From positions 46,199-110,198 of the IMG/VR virus record IMGVR_UViG_3300025437_000010: a stretch of DNA of 64,000 nucleotides; one strand, given 5' to 3'. The position numbers and the translations under genes were made by a program. Source of the DNA: a virus. Numbering within the stretch: the stretch's first letter is position 1; each line of letters starts with the position of its first letter. Below the pieces are notes generated by a model, which was not told where the DNA came from, searched no databases, and saw nothing but the letters and a program-made list of their open reading frames with translations. Shown in pieces: positions 32,891 through 40,771 of this stretch.

Positions 32891-33148
32891 ATGGGTTATT
32901 ATGTACAAGACGGAATCCGTAACTTCAAACCCGACAACACGGAAAGCGTGTTCTATTTTCCTGCATATGGAGAATACACCTTTACCGAACTCGTTGATGC
33001 TGCTAATGAGCATTTTGGTTTGGAACTGACAATTGACGATTATCGTGTTGGTATTGAGTATATCCATACTGAGGCTGTTGGTTATGATCGCTATGACTCG
33101 TCTGATTACACCAACTATTTTGTAATCACTCGACGTATTATTAAGTAA
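32891..33148 (+). CDS. Hypothetical protein
   Basis: An 85-residue Tyr-rich acidic protein (MGYYVQDGIRNFKPD…). Unrecognised. GAAGGGAAC lies upstream. Confidence 0.6.
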   Translation: MGYYVQDGIRNFKPDNTESVFYFPAYGEYTFTELVDAANEHFGLELTIDDYRVGIEYIHTEAVGYDRYDSSDYTNYFVITRRIIK

Positions 33149-33162
33149 AATGGAGATCGATA

Positions 33163-33318
33163 ATGAGCAAACGTAACACATTTCTGTTCGGAGTGGCTGT
33201 GGGCGCCTGGCTGAATATTTGGCCAGCCCCTATCCTCCACTATCCGTTTGCAGCGTTTATCTTTGCCTACATCCTGGTATTCTATGCACTGTTCAGTATG
33301 ACCATGGAGAAACGATGA
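33163..33318 (+). CDS. Two-helix membrane peptide, 51 residues
   Basis: Hydrophobic segments (LFGVAVGAWLNIW and FAAFIFAYILVFYALFSM). TGGAG precedes ATG 33163; its stop overlaps the next start. Confidence 0.55.
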   Translation: MSKRNTFLFGVAVGAWLNIWPAPILHYPFAAFIFAYILVFYALFSMTMEKR

Positions 33319-33722
33319 TGACCGATATTGCTCGGCAGGCTCTGGCGGACATTCTTGATGAAATCAAAGACAAGACTGTTAATCATAATCTCATCATGTC
33401 AATCTCAAAGGTAAGGCGGATTGCCCATGATGCCCTTGAACATCCCGCATACAAGAGCACGGGGATGAACACCATTGAATACTGGGAAGTCAACGAGTCC
33501 TATGACCGGGACATGACTGCTATCGCCAACTTCACCAATGAGGAGGAGGCCAAGAAACTGGCAGGCGGGAGCATGTATCGAGGTGTGTGGAAGAAATCCA
33601 CCACCATCTTTGACACCGTGGAAGACTATGAGAACAACACTCGGGAAAAACTTCGCGAACGGGCATTGAATAAACTCACTTCCGAAGAAAAAATTGCATT
33701 GGGACTTGACCATATCAAATGA
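33315..33722 (+). CDS. Hypothetical protein
   Basis: A 135-residue helical protein ending TSEEKIALGLDHIK. The longer reading from 33219 lies over the membrane peptide; ATG 33315 is preferred for its overlap with that gene's stop and GGAGAAACG before it. Confidence 0.62.
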   Translation: MMTDIARQALADILDEIKDKTVNHNLIMSISKVRRIAHDALEHPAYKSTGMNTIEYWEVNESYDRDMTAIANFTNEEEAKKLAGGSMYRGVWKKSTTIFDTVEDYENNTREKLRERALNKLTSEEKIALGLDHIK

Positions 33723-33846
33723 TGCTGCTATAAGCGGCTATCATCAGCAAGGTGCAGAGACGTATTTGGCATGGGCAAAAGAACATACCTCTGGAATGGA
33801 AAATGATTCTTGGTAGGATGGTGATTTGGAAGAGGATTGGTTGCAT
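33723..33846 (+). other. Gap with a start-less coding-like stretch
   Basis: One frame reads ISGYHQQGAETYLAWAKEHT and stops at TAG 33814-33816, with no start codon and in a different frame from the gene before it. The stretch looks coding by composition. It may be the frame-shifted tail of the previous gene or a decayed gene. Confidence 0.3.
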
Positions 33847-33996
33847 ATGCACGATAGACCAAGAGATTTTTACGGACCAGAAGATTGGGACGGACACACG
33901 GACCCGCAAGAGCAAGAAGATGATGTGAAGAAGCGTCAAGCAGCGTGGGATGCCCAACGCGCCATGCTTCCTTGGTGGCGCAAGCTATTCAAATGA
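33847..33996 (+). CDS. Small charged protein, 49 residues
   Basis: MHDRPRDFYGPEDWDGH start, helical middle and WWRKLFK end. No clear ribosome site at ATG 33847; TTG 33826 is in frame. Modest support. Confidence 0.4.
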   Translation: MHDRPRDFYGPEDWDGHTDPQEQEDDVKKRQAAWDAQRAMLPWWRKLFK

Positions 33997-34015
33997 ACAT
34001 AGAAGGAGTTTAATA

Positions 34016-34249
34016 ATGTCTGATTTTGAAGTTCATCCTATTGGAACCGCCAGCCGCATTAAGAGAATGGAAGACGGGTTACGTTTTCTTGATGAGGTGA
34101 TTGATAACAATATTATTCACACCGAGAATCCCATTAATCGGGTTCATTGGAAGGGTGAATGGCTTGAAGGCGCGGCAGCAGACTGCCTAATTCATCACCT
34201 TCGCCTAATTCAGAAAGTAGTCAAATTTGCTTTGGAGGAAAATCGGTGA
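34016..34249 (+). CDS. Hypothetical protein
   Basis: A 77-residue helical protein. AGAAGGAG precedes ATG 34016. ATGA-type overlap with the next gene. Confidence 0.6.
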   Translation: MSDFEVHPIGTASRIKRMEDGLRFLDEVIDNNIIHTENPINRVHWKGEWLEGAAADCLIHHLRLIQKVVKFALEENR

Positions 34250-34476
34250 CTCTTCTTTCTGGATGGACACTTGATTACACAGAAGAAAAGACCCATGAAG
34301 ATGGTCCCTATACTTCTTCGGTCTACAAAAACGATCAAAATGATATTCTTGGCGTCACGGTTGATCCAGACGATCCGGACTGGGTTCATTGGTATTTCAT
34401 TCCATCAGGTGAGGTTTACCCTACCATGAGTGGGAATGATTTAATTGAAACTTTTATGGAAGAATTTGAAGTATAG
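34246..34476 (+). CDS. Hypothetical protein
   Basis: A 76-residue acidic protein with GTG start overlapping the previous stop. GGAGG lies 8 nt before it. Unrecognised. Confidence 0.58.
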   Translation: MTLLSGWTLDYTEEKTHEDGPYTSSVYKNDQNDILGVTVDPDDPDWVHWYFIPSGEVYPTMSGNDLIETFMEEFEV

Positions 34477-34523
34477 TGAATTATATAATTCCCGACAACC
34501 CATCTAATCAAAAGGATAATCAA

Positions 34524-34745
34524 ATGGATAAAATTGTTAATGTTTTTAGTGAGATTGTGGTCGGCATTTTTGTCATTACTCTTGCCGGTCTAATGTTCGC
34601 ATTGCCTGTATATTTTCTGTGGAATAGTTGTCTTGTGGATGCTGTATCTGGCCTTCATCAGATTGGATTGTTTCAGGCATGGGGTTTGAACATTCTGTTT
34701 GGTGTTCTTTTCAATAAGAGCATTTCGCAAAAGACAGAGGCGTAA
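34524..34745 (+). CDS. Two-helix membrane protein
   Basis: A 73-residue protein with helices IVVGIFVITLAGLMFALPVY and LFQAWGLNILFGVLF. ATG 34524 has AAAGGATAATC before it, better than the in-frame GTG 34476. Confidence 0.6.
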   Translation: MDKIVNVFSEIVVGIFVITLAGLMFALPVYFLWNSCLVDAVSGLHQIGLFQAWGLNILFGVLFNKSISQKTEA

Positions 34746-34786
34746 AGTTTATTTTCTCTCACTTTTTGGCGAATAAGTATGCATAA

Positions 34787-34808
34787 GGGATGTGATTAAT
34801 CACATCCC
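34787..34808. repeat. 22-bp perfect palindrome
   Basis: GGGATGTGATT directly abuts AATCACATCCC with no loop. It lies between the membrane-protein gene and the glycosyltransferase. It lacks a T-tract, so an operator-like site or a weak terminator are both possible. Confidence 0.6.
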
Positions 34809-34832
34809 TATTGCTATTTAATGAGGAATGTT

Positions 34833-35627
34833 ATGAAATTTAGCGTACTATTACCGACGCGTGGTAGAAAAGAATTACTATTAAAATCCATTCAAAGTCT
34901 ACTTGAACAAGCAGATACCCCTGACCAAATTGAAGTTCTTTTGGGAATGGACAATGATGATACAGATTCAGTAGAGTATGTCAAGTCAGTAATTCTTCCG
35001 AGATATTCTAATATTAAGTTATATATGTTTCCATCATATGGTTATGGAAAACTGAATATATATGCCAATTCACTTGCTGCGCTTAGTGTCGGAAACTGGA
35101 TTATGCTGTGGAATGATGATGCCTTCATTCGGACTCCACATTGGGATACTGTCATTGATAAGTATGATAATCATCCTATGCCACTCTTACGTATGCAGGT
35201 AGAAAAAATGAGCCATCCATTTGCATTGTTTCCAATTGTGAAGCGTAAGTGGTTTGAAACTGTTGGAACTCTTAGTTCATATTCACATATTGATCGCTTT
35301 ATTTACAATGTAAACAGCAATATAGATTGGCAAAATAAGCATCTGTGGGTAGTTGATGTCCCTGTCAATGTATTACATGATCGCTATGACATTACTGGAA
35401 ACAACAATGACGAGACCTTTCAAAGAGCAATAACAAGCTATAACGAAGGTCAACCCGATAATCCATGTTCAGATGATTACCAGCCATCATTTACTGCAGT
35501 GTTAACATCAACGAATAAACTCATTCATTATATCAATACTGAGTTGGGCGGAAACATGCGTTATTTGCCTATTGATACGCTTAAGGAAGTTCAGAAAGTT
35601 TCTACACAAAGTCATGGTGCTCATTAA
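34833..35627 (+). CDS. Glycosyltransferase (GT-A fold, family 2-like)
   Basis: A 264-residue protein. The start KFSVLLPTRGRKELLLKSIQ and IEVLLGMDNDDTDS form the nucleotide-sugar binding half; LWNDDAFI carries a DxD-like metal site (about residue 93). RYDITGNNNDETFQ near residue 190 may hold the catalytic base. It could modify phage DNA or virion or host surface glycans. ATG 34833 has GAGGAATGTT before it. Confidence 0.75.
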   Translation: MKFSVLLPTRGRKELLLKSIQSLLEQADTPDQIEVLLGMDNDDTDSVEYVKSVILPRYSNIKLYMFPSYGYGKLNIYANSLAALSVGNWIMLWNDDAFIRTPHWDTVIDKYDNHPMPLLRMQVEKMSHPFALFPIVKRKWFETVGTLSSYSHIDRFIYNVNSNIDWQNKHLWVVDVPVNVLHDRYDITGNNNDETFQRAITSYNEGQPDNPCSDDYQPSFTAVLTSTNKLIHYINTELGGNMRYLPIDTLKEVQKVSTQSHGAH

Positions 35628-35797
35628 TGAGATATGAACTGAGACGGTGGACTGATGAAGCTAAAACAGAATTTGTGGTCAGACAGTGCTCTGATGATTT
35701 TAATTCAATTAACGCACAATATGATAGAGCATTATCTGCCACCACAGCGCCACATCTTATTCACATCGTAGATACCGACTCCGAAAAAAAGAGTTGA
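35627..35797 (+). CDS. Hypothetical small protein, 56 residues
   Basis: TAATG overlap with the glycosyltransferase. Charged, no membrane helix (MRYELRRWTDEAKTEF…). Unrecognised. Confidence 0.5.
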   Translation: MRYELRRWTDEAKTEFVVRQCSDDFNSINAQYDRALSATTAPHLIHIVDTDSEKKS

Positions 35798-35855
35798 CTT
35801 TTCATTCAATATCAAGCATTGTGAATCATCGGAAATTTCCAAAAGGAGTAATAAG

Positions 35856-36167
35856 ATGGATCGCGTTGTTGAAAATGGAAAAGTTGCAGTTCTGATTTCC
35901 ACGGAATTCGGGACTGGTTGGTTTTCTTGGCACGGAATTGATGACCTTATTTTTGATCCTGTGCTTGTTGAGATGGTTCGCAATGATCGTCGCGATGAAA
36001 TCAAGTCGTATGTGTCTCGTGCATATCCGGGCGCTGATATTTCTGAATGTGGCATTTCTGATCTGCAAGTAGAAATGGTTCCGGAAGGATCGGTGTTTCG
36101 TATTAATGAATGCGGTGGTGCAGAAACTATCGTGTTTTCCGAAGATGATTATTGGATTGAGGTGTAA
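35856..36167 (+). CDS. Conserved hypothetical phage protein
   Basis: A 103-residue acidic protein with EFGTGWFSWHGIDDLIFDP and ECGGAETIVF. I recall this combination in phage proteins of unknown function. AAAAGGAG precedes ATG 35856; a TTGACT (35794) could be its -35. Confidence 0.65.
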   Translation: MDRVVENGKVAVLISTEFGTGWFSWHGIDDLIFDPVLVEMVRNDRRDEIKSYVSRAYPGADISECGISDLQVEMVPEGSVFRINECGGAETIVFSEDDYWIEV

Positions 36168-36168
36168 C

Positions 36169-36501
36169 ATGCAAATTGCAATCGCAACGCCAGATGGAAA
36201 GGTTAGCCTTTGGTGTGACGTTACTGGTATCAACGAAGATGGTTCAATTGACTTCTATGTTTTCAACGGTGCTTGGAGAGGTAGATACAATAACGGTGAA
36301 ATCTACGTAGAATATACCAAGGCTACTTATCCTGGTATGCTTGTGTGGGTTGGCAATGCTCCCAGTAACTACAATCATGCTATACCTTGGATTCAGGAAC
36401 AAATTGACGATCCCGAATATGTAATGATGCGGCCTGATCAGTATGTTGCCCCCGTATTGGAAAAAAATGATGATGAAGAATCGGATGATATTCCGTTTTG
36501 A
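36169..36501 (+). CDS. Hypothetical protein
   Basis: A 110-residue beta-rich protein with an acidic tail (NDDEESDDIPF), the kind of tail used by OB-fold binding proteins, though no OB-fold is evident. Starts two bases after the previous stop. Confidence 0.6.
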   Translation: MQIAIATPDGKVSLWCDVTGINEDGSIDFYVFNGAWRGRYNNGEIYVEYTKATYPGMLVWVGNAPSNYNHAIPWIQEQIDDPEYVMMRPDQYVAPVLEKNDDEESDDIPF

Positions 36502-36516
36502 TTGAGGAGTTTTATT

Positions 36517-36684
36517 ATGCTTATTTTTTTTAATCTGTTTCTCGCAGCAATTAATACCATTTGTTTTGTATTTTTCACCCTGCCACAGACTCCGACACGG
36601 GGTGGAAAAATTGCGGGATTTATTAATGGTTTGGCCGCTGGTTTTTGTTTGTCTACCGCATTCTCTGCTCTGTTACTGCATTAA
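36517..36684 (+). CDS. Two-helix membrane peptide, 55 residues
   Basis: Helices LIFFNLFLAAINTICFVFF and FINGLAAGFCLSTAFSALLL. GAGGAG precedes ATG 36517. Confidence 0.56.
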   Translation: MLIFFNLFLAAINTICFVFFTLPQTPTRGGKIAGFINGLAAGFCLSTAFSALLLH

Positions 36685-36689
36685 GCAAA

Positions 36690-36941
36690 ATGAAAATTAT
36701 TCATGTTAATAGGCAACATGTTGCCATGAATGCCAAAGATGGTGGGAATCGTCCTGTCTATACCATTAAGGATAGCGGCAAAACCCGTTATGCCCTAGAA
36801 GTTGTAATTGACGGACCTTCTCGTTTAGTGTATAATAGCACTCATTTGAGTTGTGGTGCTCGTGCTTGGCTTGAAACTGATGCAGAACTTCAACTTATTG
36901 ATGAAATGACTTTTAAGGAAGCAAGAGAATATGAAAATTGA
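36690..36941 (+). CDS. Hypothetical protein
   Basis: An 83-residue protein, mixed strand/helix. Overlaps the next frame by 11 bases. Unrecognised. Confidence 0.56.
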   Translation: MKIIHVNRQHVAMNAKDGGNRPVYTIKDSGKTRYALEVVIDGPSRLVYNSTHLSCGARAWLETDAELQLIDEMTFKEAREYEN

Positions 36942-37188
36942 GTATCATTTACTTCGTAAGGCGTTGCTGCAGGCAATCTTAATAGTAGGTTCTATTTTTT
37001 TGGCGATTGCCGCTATTGTCGGTATTATTTTTGCAATCATTTGGTCAGCATTTAATATTGGACCATTGATGATTCCAGTATGGGCTTTTGTCTGTTTTGT
37101 TATAGTACTGACTAGTCAGTTTTATTCTGATTACCATAAAGAATTCATGGAGGAACGAAAGAAGATTGTTGATACGTTGCGGCGATAA
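36931..37188 (+). CDS. Two-helix membrane protein
   Basis: An 85-residue protein with helices ILIVGSIFLAIAAIVGIIFA and PLMIPVWAFVCFVIVLT and a charged C-terminal helix. AAGGAAGC lies before ATG 36931. Confidence 0.62.
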   Translation: MKIEYHLLRKALLQAILIVGSIFLAIAAIVGIIFAIIWSAFNIGPLMIPVWAFVCFVIVLTSQFYSDYHKEFMEERKKIVDTLRR

Positions 37189-37191
37189 ATC

Positions 37192-37377
37192 ATGACCGAA
37201 GATGAAGCACGAAAAAAATGGTGCCCACAGATTCCAAACCGTGAAGCAAGGTGTATTGGCTCAGATTGTGCTGCGTATAGATTCGTTCATGATGAGTTGA
37301 CAAGTTTCATCGCCAATGGTAAGACAGTAGTAACACCAAGTGAACATGGTTACTGCGGTCTCGCTGGAAAACTTTGA
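37192..37377 (+). CDS. Conserved small Cys-containing protein
   Basis: A 61-residue protein: TEDEARKKWCPQ…, CIGSDCAAYRF, GYCGLAGK. This four-Cys pattern recurs in small phage proteins I recall and may bind zinc. Confidence 0.65.
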   Translation: MTEDEARKKWCPQIPNREARCIGSDCAAYRFVHDELTSFIANGKTVVTPSEHGYCGLAGKL

Positions 37378-37388
37378 GGATTTTGTAA

Positions 37389-37652
37389 ATGTCTGAACAG
37401 CCAATTATGCATGAACGCGACGATGGCAACAAGCGTTGGTATTTAAATGGAAAAATTCATCGCGAAGATGGGCCTGCTATTGAATATGCAAATGGCACCA
37501 AGGAATGGTACCTAAATGACAAACGCCATCGCGAAGATGGTCCTGCTGTTGAACGTGCAGATGGTTCCAAGTTCTGGTATCTAAATGGCAAAGAAATAGA
37601 TCAATTGGTTTTCTGGGTTACTACTAAAGAGCGAATGGAGGAAGTGTCATGA
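37389..37652 (+). CDS. WYLNGK/HREDGPA repeat protein (medium)
   Basis: An 87-residue paralogue of the 24025 protein with two full repeats plus the shared ending. Its leader and first codons (GGATTTTGTAAATGTCTGAA and beyond) are identical to those of the 24025 gene, an intragenomic duplication of about 40 bp outside the repeats. Confidence 0.74.
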   Translation: MSEQPIMHERDDGNKRWYLNGKIHREDGPAIEYANGTKEWYLNDKRHREDGPAVERADGSKFWYLNGKEIDQLVFWVTTKERMEEVS

Positions 37653-38062
37653 CTATGCATCTTCTTGGCCCCGCTTTCTCTACAATTTCCAACAAGAAAC
37701 AAAAGAAAAAAAACATAAACGTCAATGCTAAGTTTACACAAGAGTTCAATGCTTACAATAAGCAAATGAAACGTCTTGGGCTTAAGACAAAAACTATTGC
37801 TGAATATGTTTCGTATCGTCAAGGAAAATCTAAAACCGAACCCAAGATGATCAAAGAACCAATGAAAGCGGCTACATATATTCGTCCGAGTCCAGTTGTC
37901 CCATCATCTGGTGATCAAGTAGGACATATTCCTGCTAAACCCGCAATGTCGTATTCCGGTGAACGAAAGCTGATTGGTATTGGGACGATGCACAAGTCCA
38001 ATTCGATCCCTATTTTTGAACAAAGTGATGCTGAAGATATCGCTAAGATGAGGAGAAATTAA
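37649..38062 (+). CDS. Conserved basic phage protein
   Basis: A 137-residue protein with MHLLGPAFSTISNKKQKKKN at the start and a Pro/Ser-rich second half. I recall proteins with this start in other T4-like phages; role unknown. Confidence 0.62.
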   Translation: MTMHLLGPAFSTISNKKQKKKNINVNAKFTQEFNAYNKQMKRLGLKTKTIAEYVSYRQGKSKTEPKMIKEPMKAATYIRPSPVVPSSGDQVGHIPAKPAMSYSGERKLIGIGTMHKSNSIPIFEQSDAEDIAKMRRN

Positions 38063-38063
38063 T

Positions 38064-38255
38064 ATGAATGCTTTGATTGGTGCAGTAACAGGAAGTATTT
38101 TGTTTCTCGTTTTCACGGTTGTTGCCCAGCCCGGAAAATGGATGTTTGTAAATTATTCGGAAGGAACCGCAATTTTCCTTTATTTTGGTGTCGCATTGTT
38201 ATTTGTGGCAGCAGGAGTAATAGGCGGATTGTTGATTGACCATTCCAATACATGA
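38064..38255 (+). CDS. Two-helix membrane protein
   Basis: A 63-residue protein with helices LIGAVTGSILFLVFTVVA and AIFLYFGVALLFVAAGVIGG. GAGGAG precedes the ATG; ATGA overlap with the next gene. Confidence 0.6.
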   Translation: MNALIGAVTGSILFLVFTVVAQPGKWMFVNYSEGTAIFLYFGVALLFVAAGVIGGLLIDHSNT

Positions 38256-38539
38256 AACTTCCAGTTAACTACAATAACCTAACTCCTCAGCAACGAAAGG
38301 CAGTTAGAGAACAGTATTGCCAACTACAAGACTGGAAGTGCAGTCATTGTAACAATAATTTGATGGAAGATGCAGCCGATTTCATTCAAAAAATGAAAAT
38401 TAATTTCAGCCTATTTCCGGGTGGAATCGGTTTTCTAAAATTCCCCATTCATTTACATCATGATCACAAAACAGGCTTGACAATAGGTGCTGTTCATAGT
38501 AGATGTAATGCTGTGCTTTGGCAATATCATGGAGAGTAA
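38252..38539 (+). CDS. Endonuclease VII-like HNH protein
   Basis: A 95-residue protein with a CSHCNNNL zinc knuckle and LHHDHKTGLTIGAVHSRCNA, the treble-clef HNH layout of phage endonuclease VII family proteins (second Cys pair only partly kept). It ends VLWQYHGE as the family often does. Could resolve or nick branched DNA; it is smaller than T4 gp49. Confidence 0.75.
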   Translation: MKLPVNYNNLTPQQRKAVREQYCQLQDWKCSHCNNNLMEDAADFIQKMKINFSLFPGGIGFLKFPIHLHHDHKTGLTIGAVHSRCNAVLWQYHGE

Positions 38540-38542
38540 TTT

Positions 38543-38755
38543 GTGGCTAACGCGGCGGAAAAAGAAAATACATTCAGAGCATTAAAGGATGAGCCTATGC
38601 TGGCTACACGTTTCTTATGTAGGGTCAATTGGCATCGGTGGACCAAGTATAGTGAACTTCGCAGAGAGCGAAGAACTCCATACGACTATCTTGTTCAATA
38701 TCGCAACTGTGATTGTTGCGGAATAATTGCACAAAACATCATACATAAGAATTGA
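38543..38755 (+). CDS. Hypothetical protein with CxxC
   Basis: A 70-residue basic protein ending YRNCDCCGIIAQN. GTG start four bases after the endonuclease-like gene. The two Cys pairs are too close for a full zinc ribbon. Confidence 0.52.
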   Translation: MANAAEKENTFRALKDEPMLATRFLCRVNWHRWTKYSELRRERRTPYDYLVQYRNCDCCGIIAQNIIHKN

Positions 38756-38780
38756 CATTCACTCAAACCATCCCCATAGT
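38752..38780 (+). promoter_or_regulatory. sigma70 promoter
   Basis: TTGACA, 17 bp, CATAGT, just after the preceding stop codon. Confidence 0.55.
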
Positions 38781-38810
38781 CTCTTTATTGATTTTTAATA
38801 TAGGTGAAAT

Positions 38811-39194
38811 ATGATTCCTGAAGAGCATAAAGCAGCTATCATTACAAGTGGCATTTCTTTCATGCGTTCTATTACGGAATGTTATGGCAGTGAAGATGGT
38901 ATGAAACTGTGGGATGCTATTATCGATACCATTGATCCTTCGGTAAAGGGCGAAATCTTTTTCGCAATGCTGCGAGGTGATTATCAAAATAGTATCGTTC
39001 TCAAAGGCGTCGGACTTAATACTCAAAAAATTCCCGCCATCAAAGAGATTCGTGCCATTTCCGGTCTTGGTCTTCATGAAGCAAAAACTGCCTATGAAGA
39101 TGCTGAGCGCGGGTATGGTGTTACTATCTCGTGTGACCCTAAGAAAGTTCATGACGCCATTTTTCATCTTCGCGCTGTCGGAATGATTGTATGA
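38811..39194 (+). CDS. Protein with ribosomal L7/L12-like C-terminal domain
   Basis: A 127-residue protein. The last 65 residues (IVLKGVG…KIPAIKEIRAISGLGLHEAK…DPKKVHDAIFHLRAVGMIV) match the L7/L12 C-terminal domain, including IKEIRxxxGLGLxEAK, the surface that contacts translation GTPases in ribosomes. The N-terminal 60 residues are unlike the L12 dimerisation domain (EEHKAAIITSGISFMRSI). It is therefore not a ribosomal protein copy but a phage protein that borrowed the factor-binding domain. Confidence 0.75.
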   Translation: MIPEEHKAAIITSGISFMRSITECYGSEDGMKLWDAIIDTIDPSVKGEIFFAMLRGDYQNSIVLKGVGLNTQKIPAIKEIRAISGLGLHEAKTAYEDAERGYGVTISCDPKKVHDAIFHLRAVGMIV

Positions 39195-39397
39195 TGAAAT
39201 ATCACGTTCGCCTTACTTCTGAACAGTGGCATGAAATGTATTATCGTATTCCAGAACACAATCAACATACTGGATTTGATAAGTATTATAACTGTGAGAC
39301 TGATGAAATCAAATGTTTGAACACTGACGGAACCGATCACTATCTTGTGTTTGAAACTGAAAAAGATGCAATCATGTGGGTTTTGAAGTATCTATGA
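39191..39397 (+). CDS. Tandem small-protein family, second locus, member a
   Basis: A 68-residue protein ending FETEKDAIMWVLKYL, the same ending as the 17.5-18.8 kb family. ATGA overlap upstream. Confidence 0.62.
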   Translation: MMKYHVRLTSEQWHEMYYRIPEHNQHTGFDKYYNCETDEIKCLNTDGTDHYLVFETEKDAIMWVLKYL

Positions 39398-39573
39398 TAG
39401 AGGTTCATATTTCTCTGGCAAAATATTTTAGTCTTGCCGATGCAAGCCTTGACACAGATGAATTTGAAAAAAAGTTTAATGCATACCCAAAATTATCACC
39501 CAATATTGCCGTAATTATATTGGTGTTTAAAAATGAACAAGATGCAATTTGGTTCCAATTGAGGTATTTATGA
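39394..39573 (+). CDS. Tandem small-protein family, second locus, member b
   Basis: A 59-residue protein ending FKNEQDAIWFQLRYL. Overlaps both neighbours by four bases, reproducing the tandem architecture of the first locus. Confidence 0.62.
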   Translation: MIEVHISLAKYFSLADASLDTDEFEKKFNAYPKLSPNIAVIILVFKNEQDAIWFQLRYL

Positions 39574-39803
39574 CAAAACAAATCATACTAAAATACAAAC
39601 TTGTTCGCCGTGGTGAAAAGTGGTGTGTTCGCGTCAAGGGATTGGTGAATACCACCGATTCATTCGGTTTCTGTCATGAGCGTAATATGAGCTATCACAT
39701 TAAACAGCACTGGTCTGGTCGGTCCGTTTATGAATGGGATTACGATTTTATCTTTGACAAGGGCTATGAAGCCACTACATTTATTATGGGATATTTGGTA
39801 TGA
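39570..39803 (+). CDS. Small protein, possible divergent family member
   Basis: A 77-residue protein ending ATTFIMGYLV. GAGGTATTT precedes ATG 39570. Confidence 0.56.
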   Translation: MTKQIILKYKLVRRGEKWCVRVKGLVNTTDSFGFCHERNMSYHIKQHWSGRSVYEWDYDFIFDKGYEATTFIMGYLV

Positions 39804-40063
39804 TTATCTATAAAATTCGCCACAAAGAAACTGGAAAGTTTTTGAAGGGGACTCCTACATATCACAGCTATGATAAGGACGGTCGTATTTTTCCGACTAT
39901 TGGCAATCTTCGTACCTTTTTAGCCAACATACTAAGATATGATCATACCCGTGGTCATGTTGCGCTTTGGGACATTATTGAGTATGAAATCACTGAAAAT
40001 AGTGTCAAGGGTGTTCATGAAGTTATCAAGCCCGAGCAACTTATCAACATGTTGAAGAAATAA
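39800..40063 (+). CDS. Hypothetical protein
   Basis: An 87-residue protein beginning IIYKIRHKETGKFLKG, a pattern I recall in small phage proteins; function unknown. Confidence 0.6.
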   Translation: MIIYKIRHKETGKFLKGTPTYHSYDKDGRIFPTIGNLRTFLANILRYDHTRGHVALWDIIEYEITENSVKGVHEVIKPEQLINMLKK

Positions 40064-40065
40064 TT

Positions 40066-40290
40066 ATGTCTGAGTGGCAACTTATTGATACTGCACCAAA
40101 AGATGGGACAGAAATAATCTGCTGGCCCGGTTTAAGAAAAAACAATTCTTCCGTAATGGGCGCATGGTTGAATACGAGGGGTGGACCATGTTGGTATGAT
40201 CTTGCGGTAGGACATCACAATGGATATTGGAAACCCACACATTGGATGCCGATGCCCGAGCCTCCCTCTTTGGAAAATAATCATGAATAA
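40066..40290 (+). CDS. DUF551-like protein
   Basis: A 74-residue protein with the DUF551 hallmarks WQLIDTAPKDGTEIICW and WKPTHWMPMPEPP. Common in phages, role unknown. Confidence 0.72.
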   Translation: MSEWQLIDTAPKDGTEIICWPGLRKNNSSVMGAWLNTRGGPCWYDLAVGHHNGYWKPTHWMPMPEPPSLENNHE

Positions 40291-40477
40291 ACCATATGAT
40301 TTAAATGGAAGTGCATATAAAGACCTTCCTAACCGTCTTGAAAAACAGGCTCAAAATGTTGAAAAAGACGGGTGGCTTAATGCTGCCCGTCTTATGCGTA
40401 ATGCTGCCGATGTCCTGCGTGAACTTCACGAGAATAATATTATTAAACTTGACTTGGATGGAGATGATGATGTATAA
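40283..40477 (+). CDS. Hypothetical small helical protein
   Basis: A 64-residue protein with a long helix (NRLEKQAQNVEKDGWLNAAR) and an acidic tail. Overlaps DUF551 by eight bases. Confidence 0.58.
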   Translation: MNKPYDLNGSAYKDLPNRLEKQAQNVEKDGWLNAARLMRNAADVLRELHENNIIKLDLDGDDDV

Positions 40478-40580
40478 TATACTTTGCCGTATTGGATTTC
40501 ATAGTTGGGTGATACTTGATAGTGTTGGCATGACCAATCCCTACCGATGCAAAAACTGCGGAAAGAGCACGATGAAATGA
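40470..40580 (+). CDS. Small zinc-binding peptide, 36 residues
   Basis: MYNILCRIGFHSW… with RCKNCGKSTMK at the end. The arrangement Cx5H…CxxC could bind one zinc ion. GGATGGAG precedes ATG 40470. Confidence 0.48.
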   Translation: MYNILCRIGFHSWVILDSVGMTNPYRCKNCGKSTMK

Positions 40581-40771
40581 ACGAAGACAAATACAAAGTT
40601 GCACTGGAAAAACTGATTTCAGTTCTTGACCGTTGCCCTCAATTTGAATCTGGGGCAGGTGGAATGTCCATTGAAGCACAGATGCGTAGAACCTTTATCA
40701 ATCGTGTTCCTGCTATGGCAGTAGAAGATGCACGTAATGTTTTGTTAGGTATTGATGATTATGAGTCCTGA
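40577..40771 (+). CDS. Hypothetical small protein
   Basis: A 64-residue helical protein, ATGA overlap with the zinc peptide. Unrecognised. Confidence 0.55.
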   Translation: MNEDKYKVALEKLISVLDRCPQFESGAGGMSIEAQMRRTFINRVPAMAVEDARNVLLGIDDYES

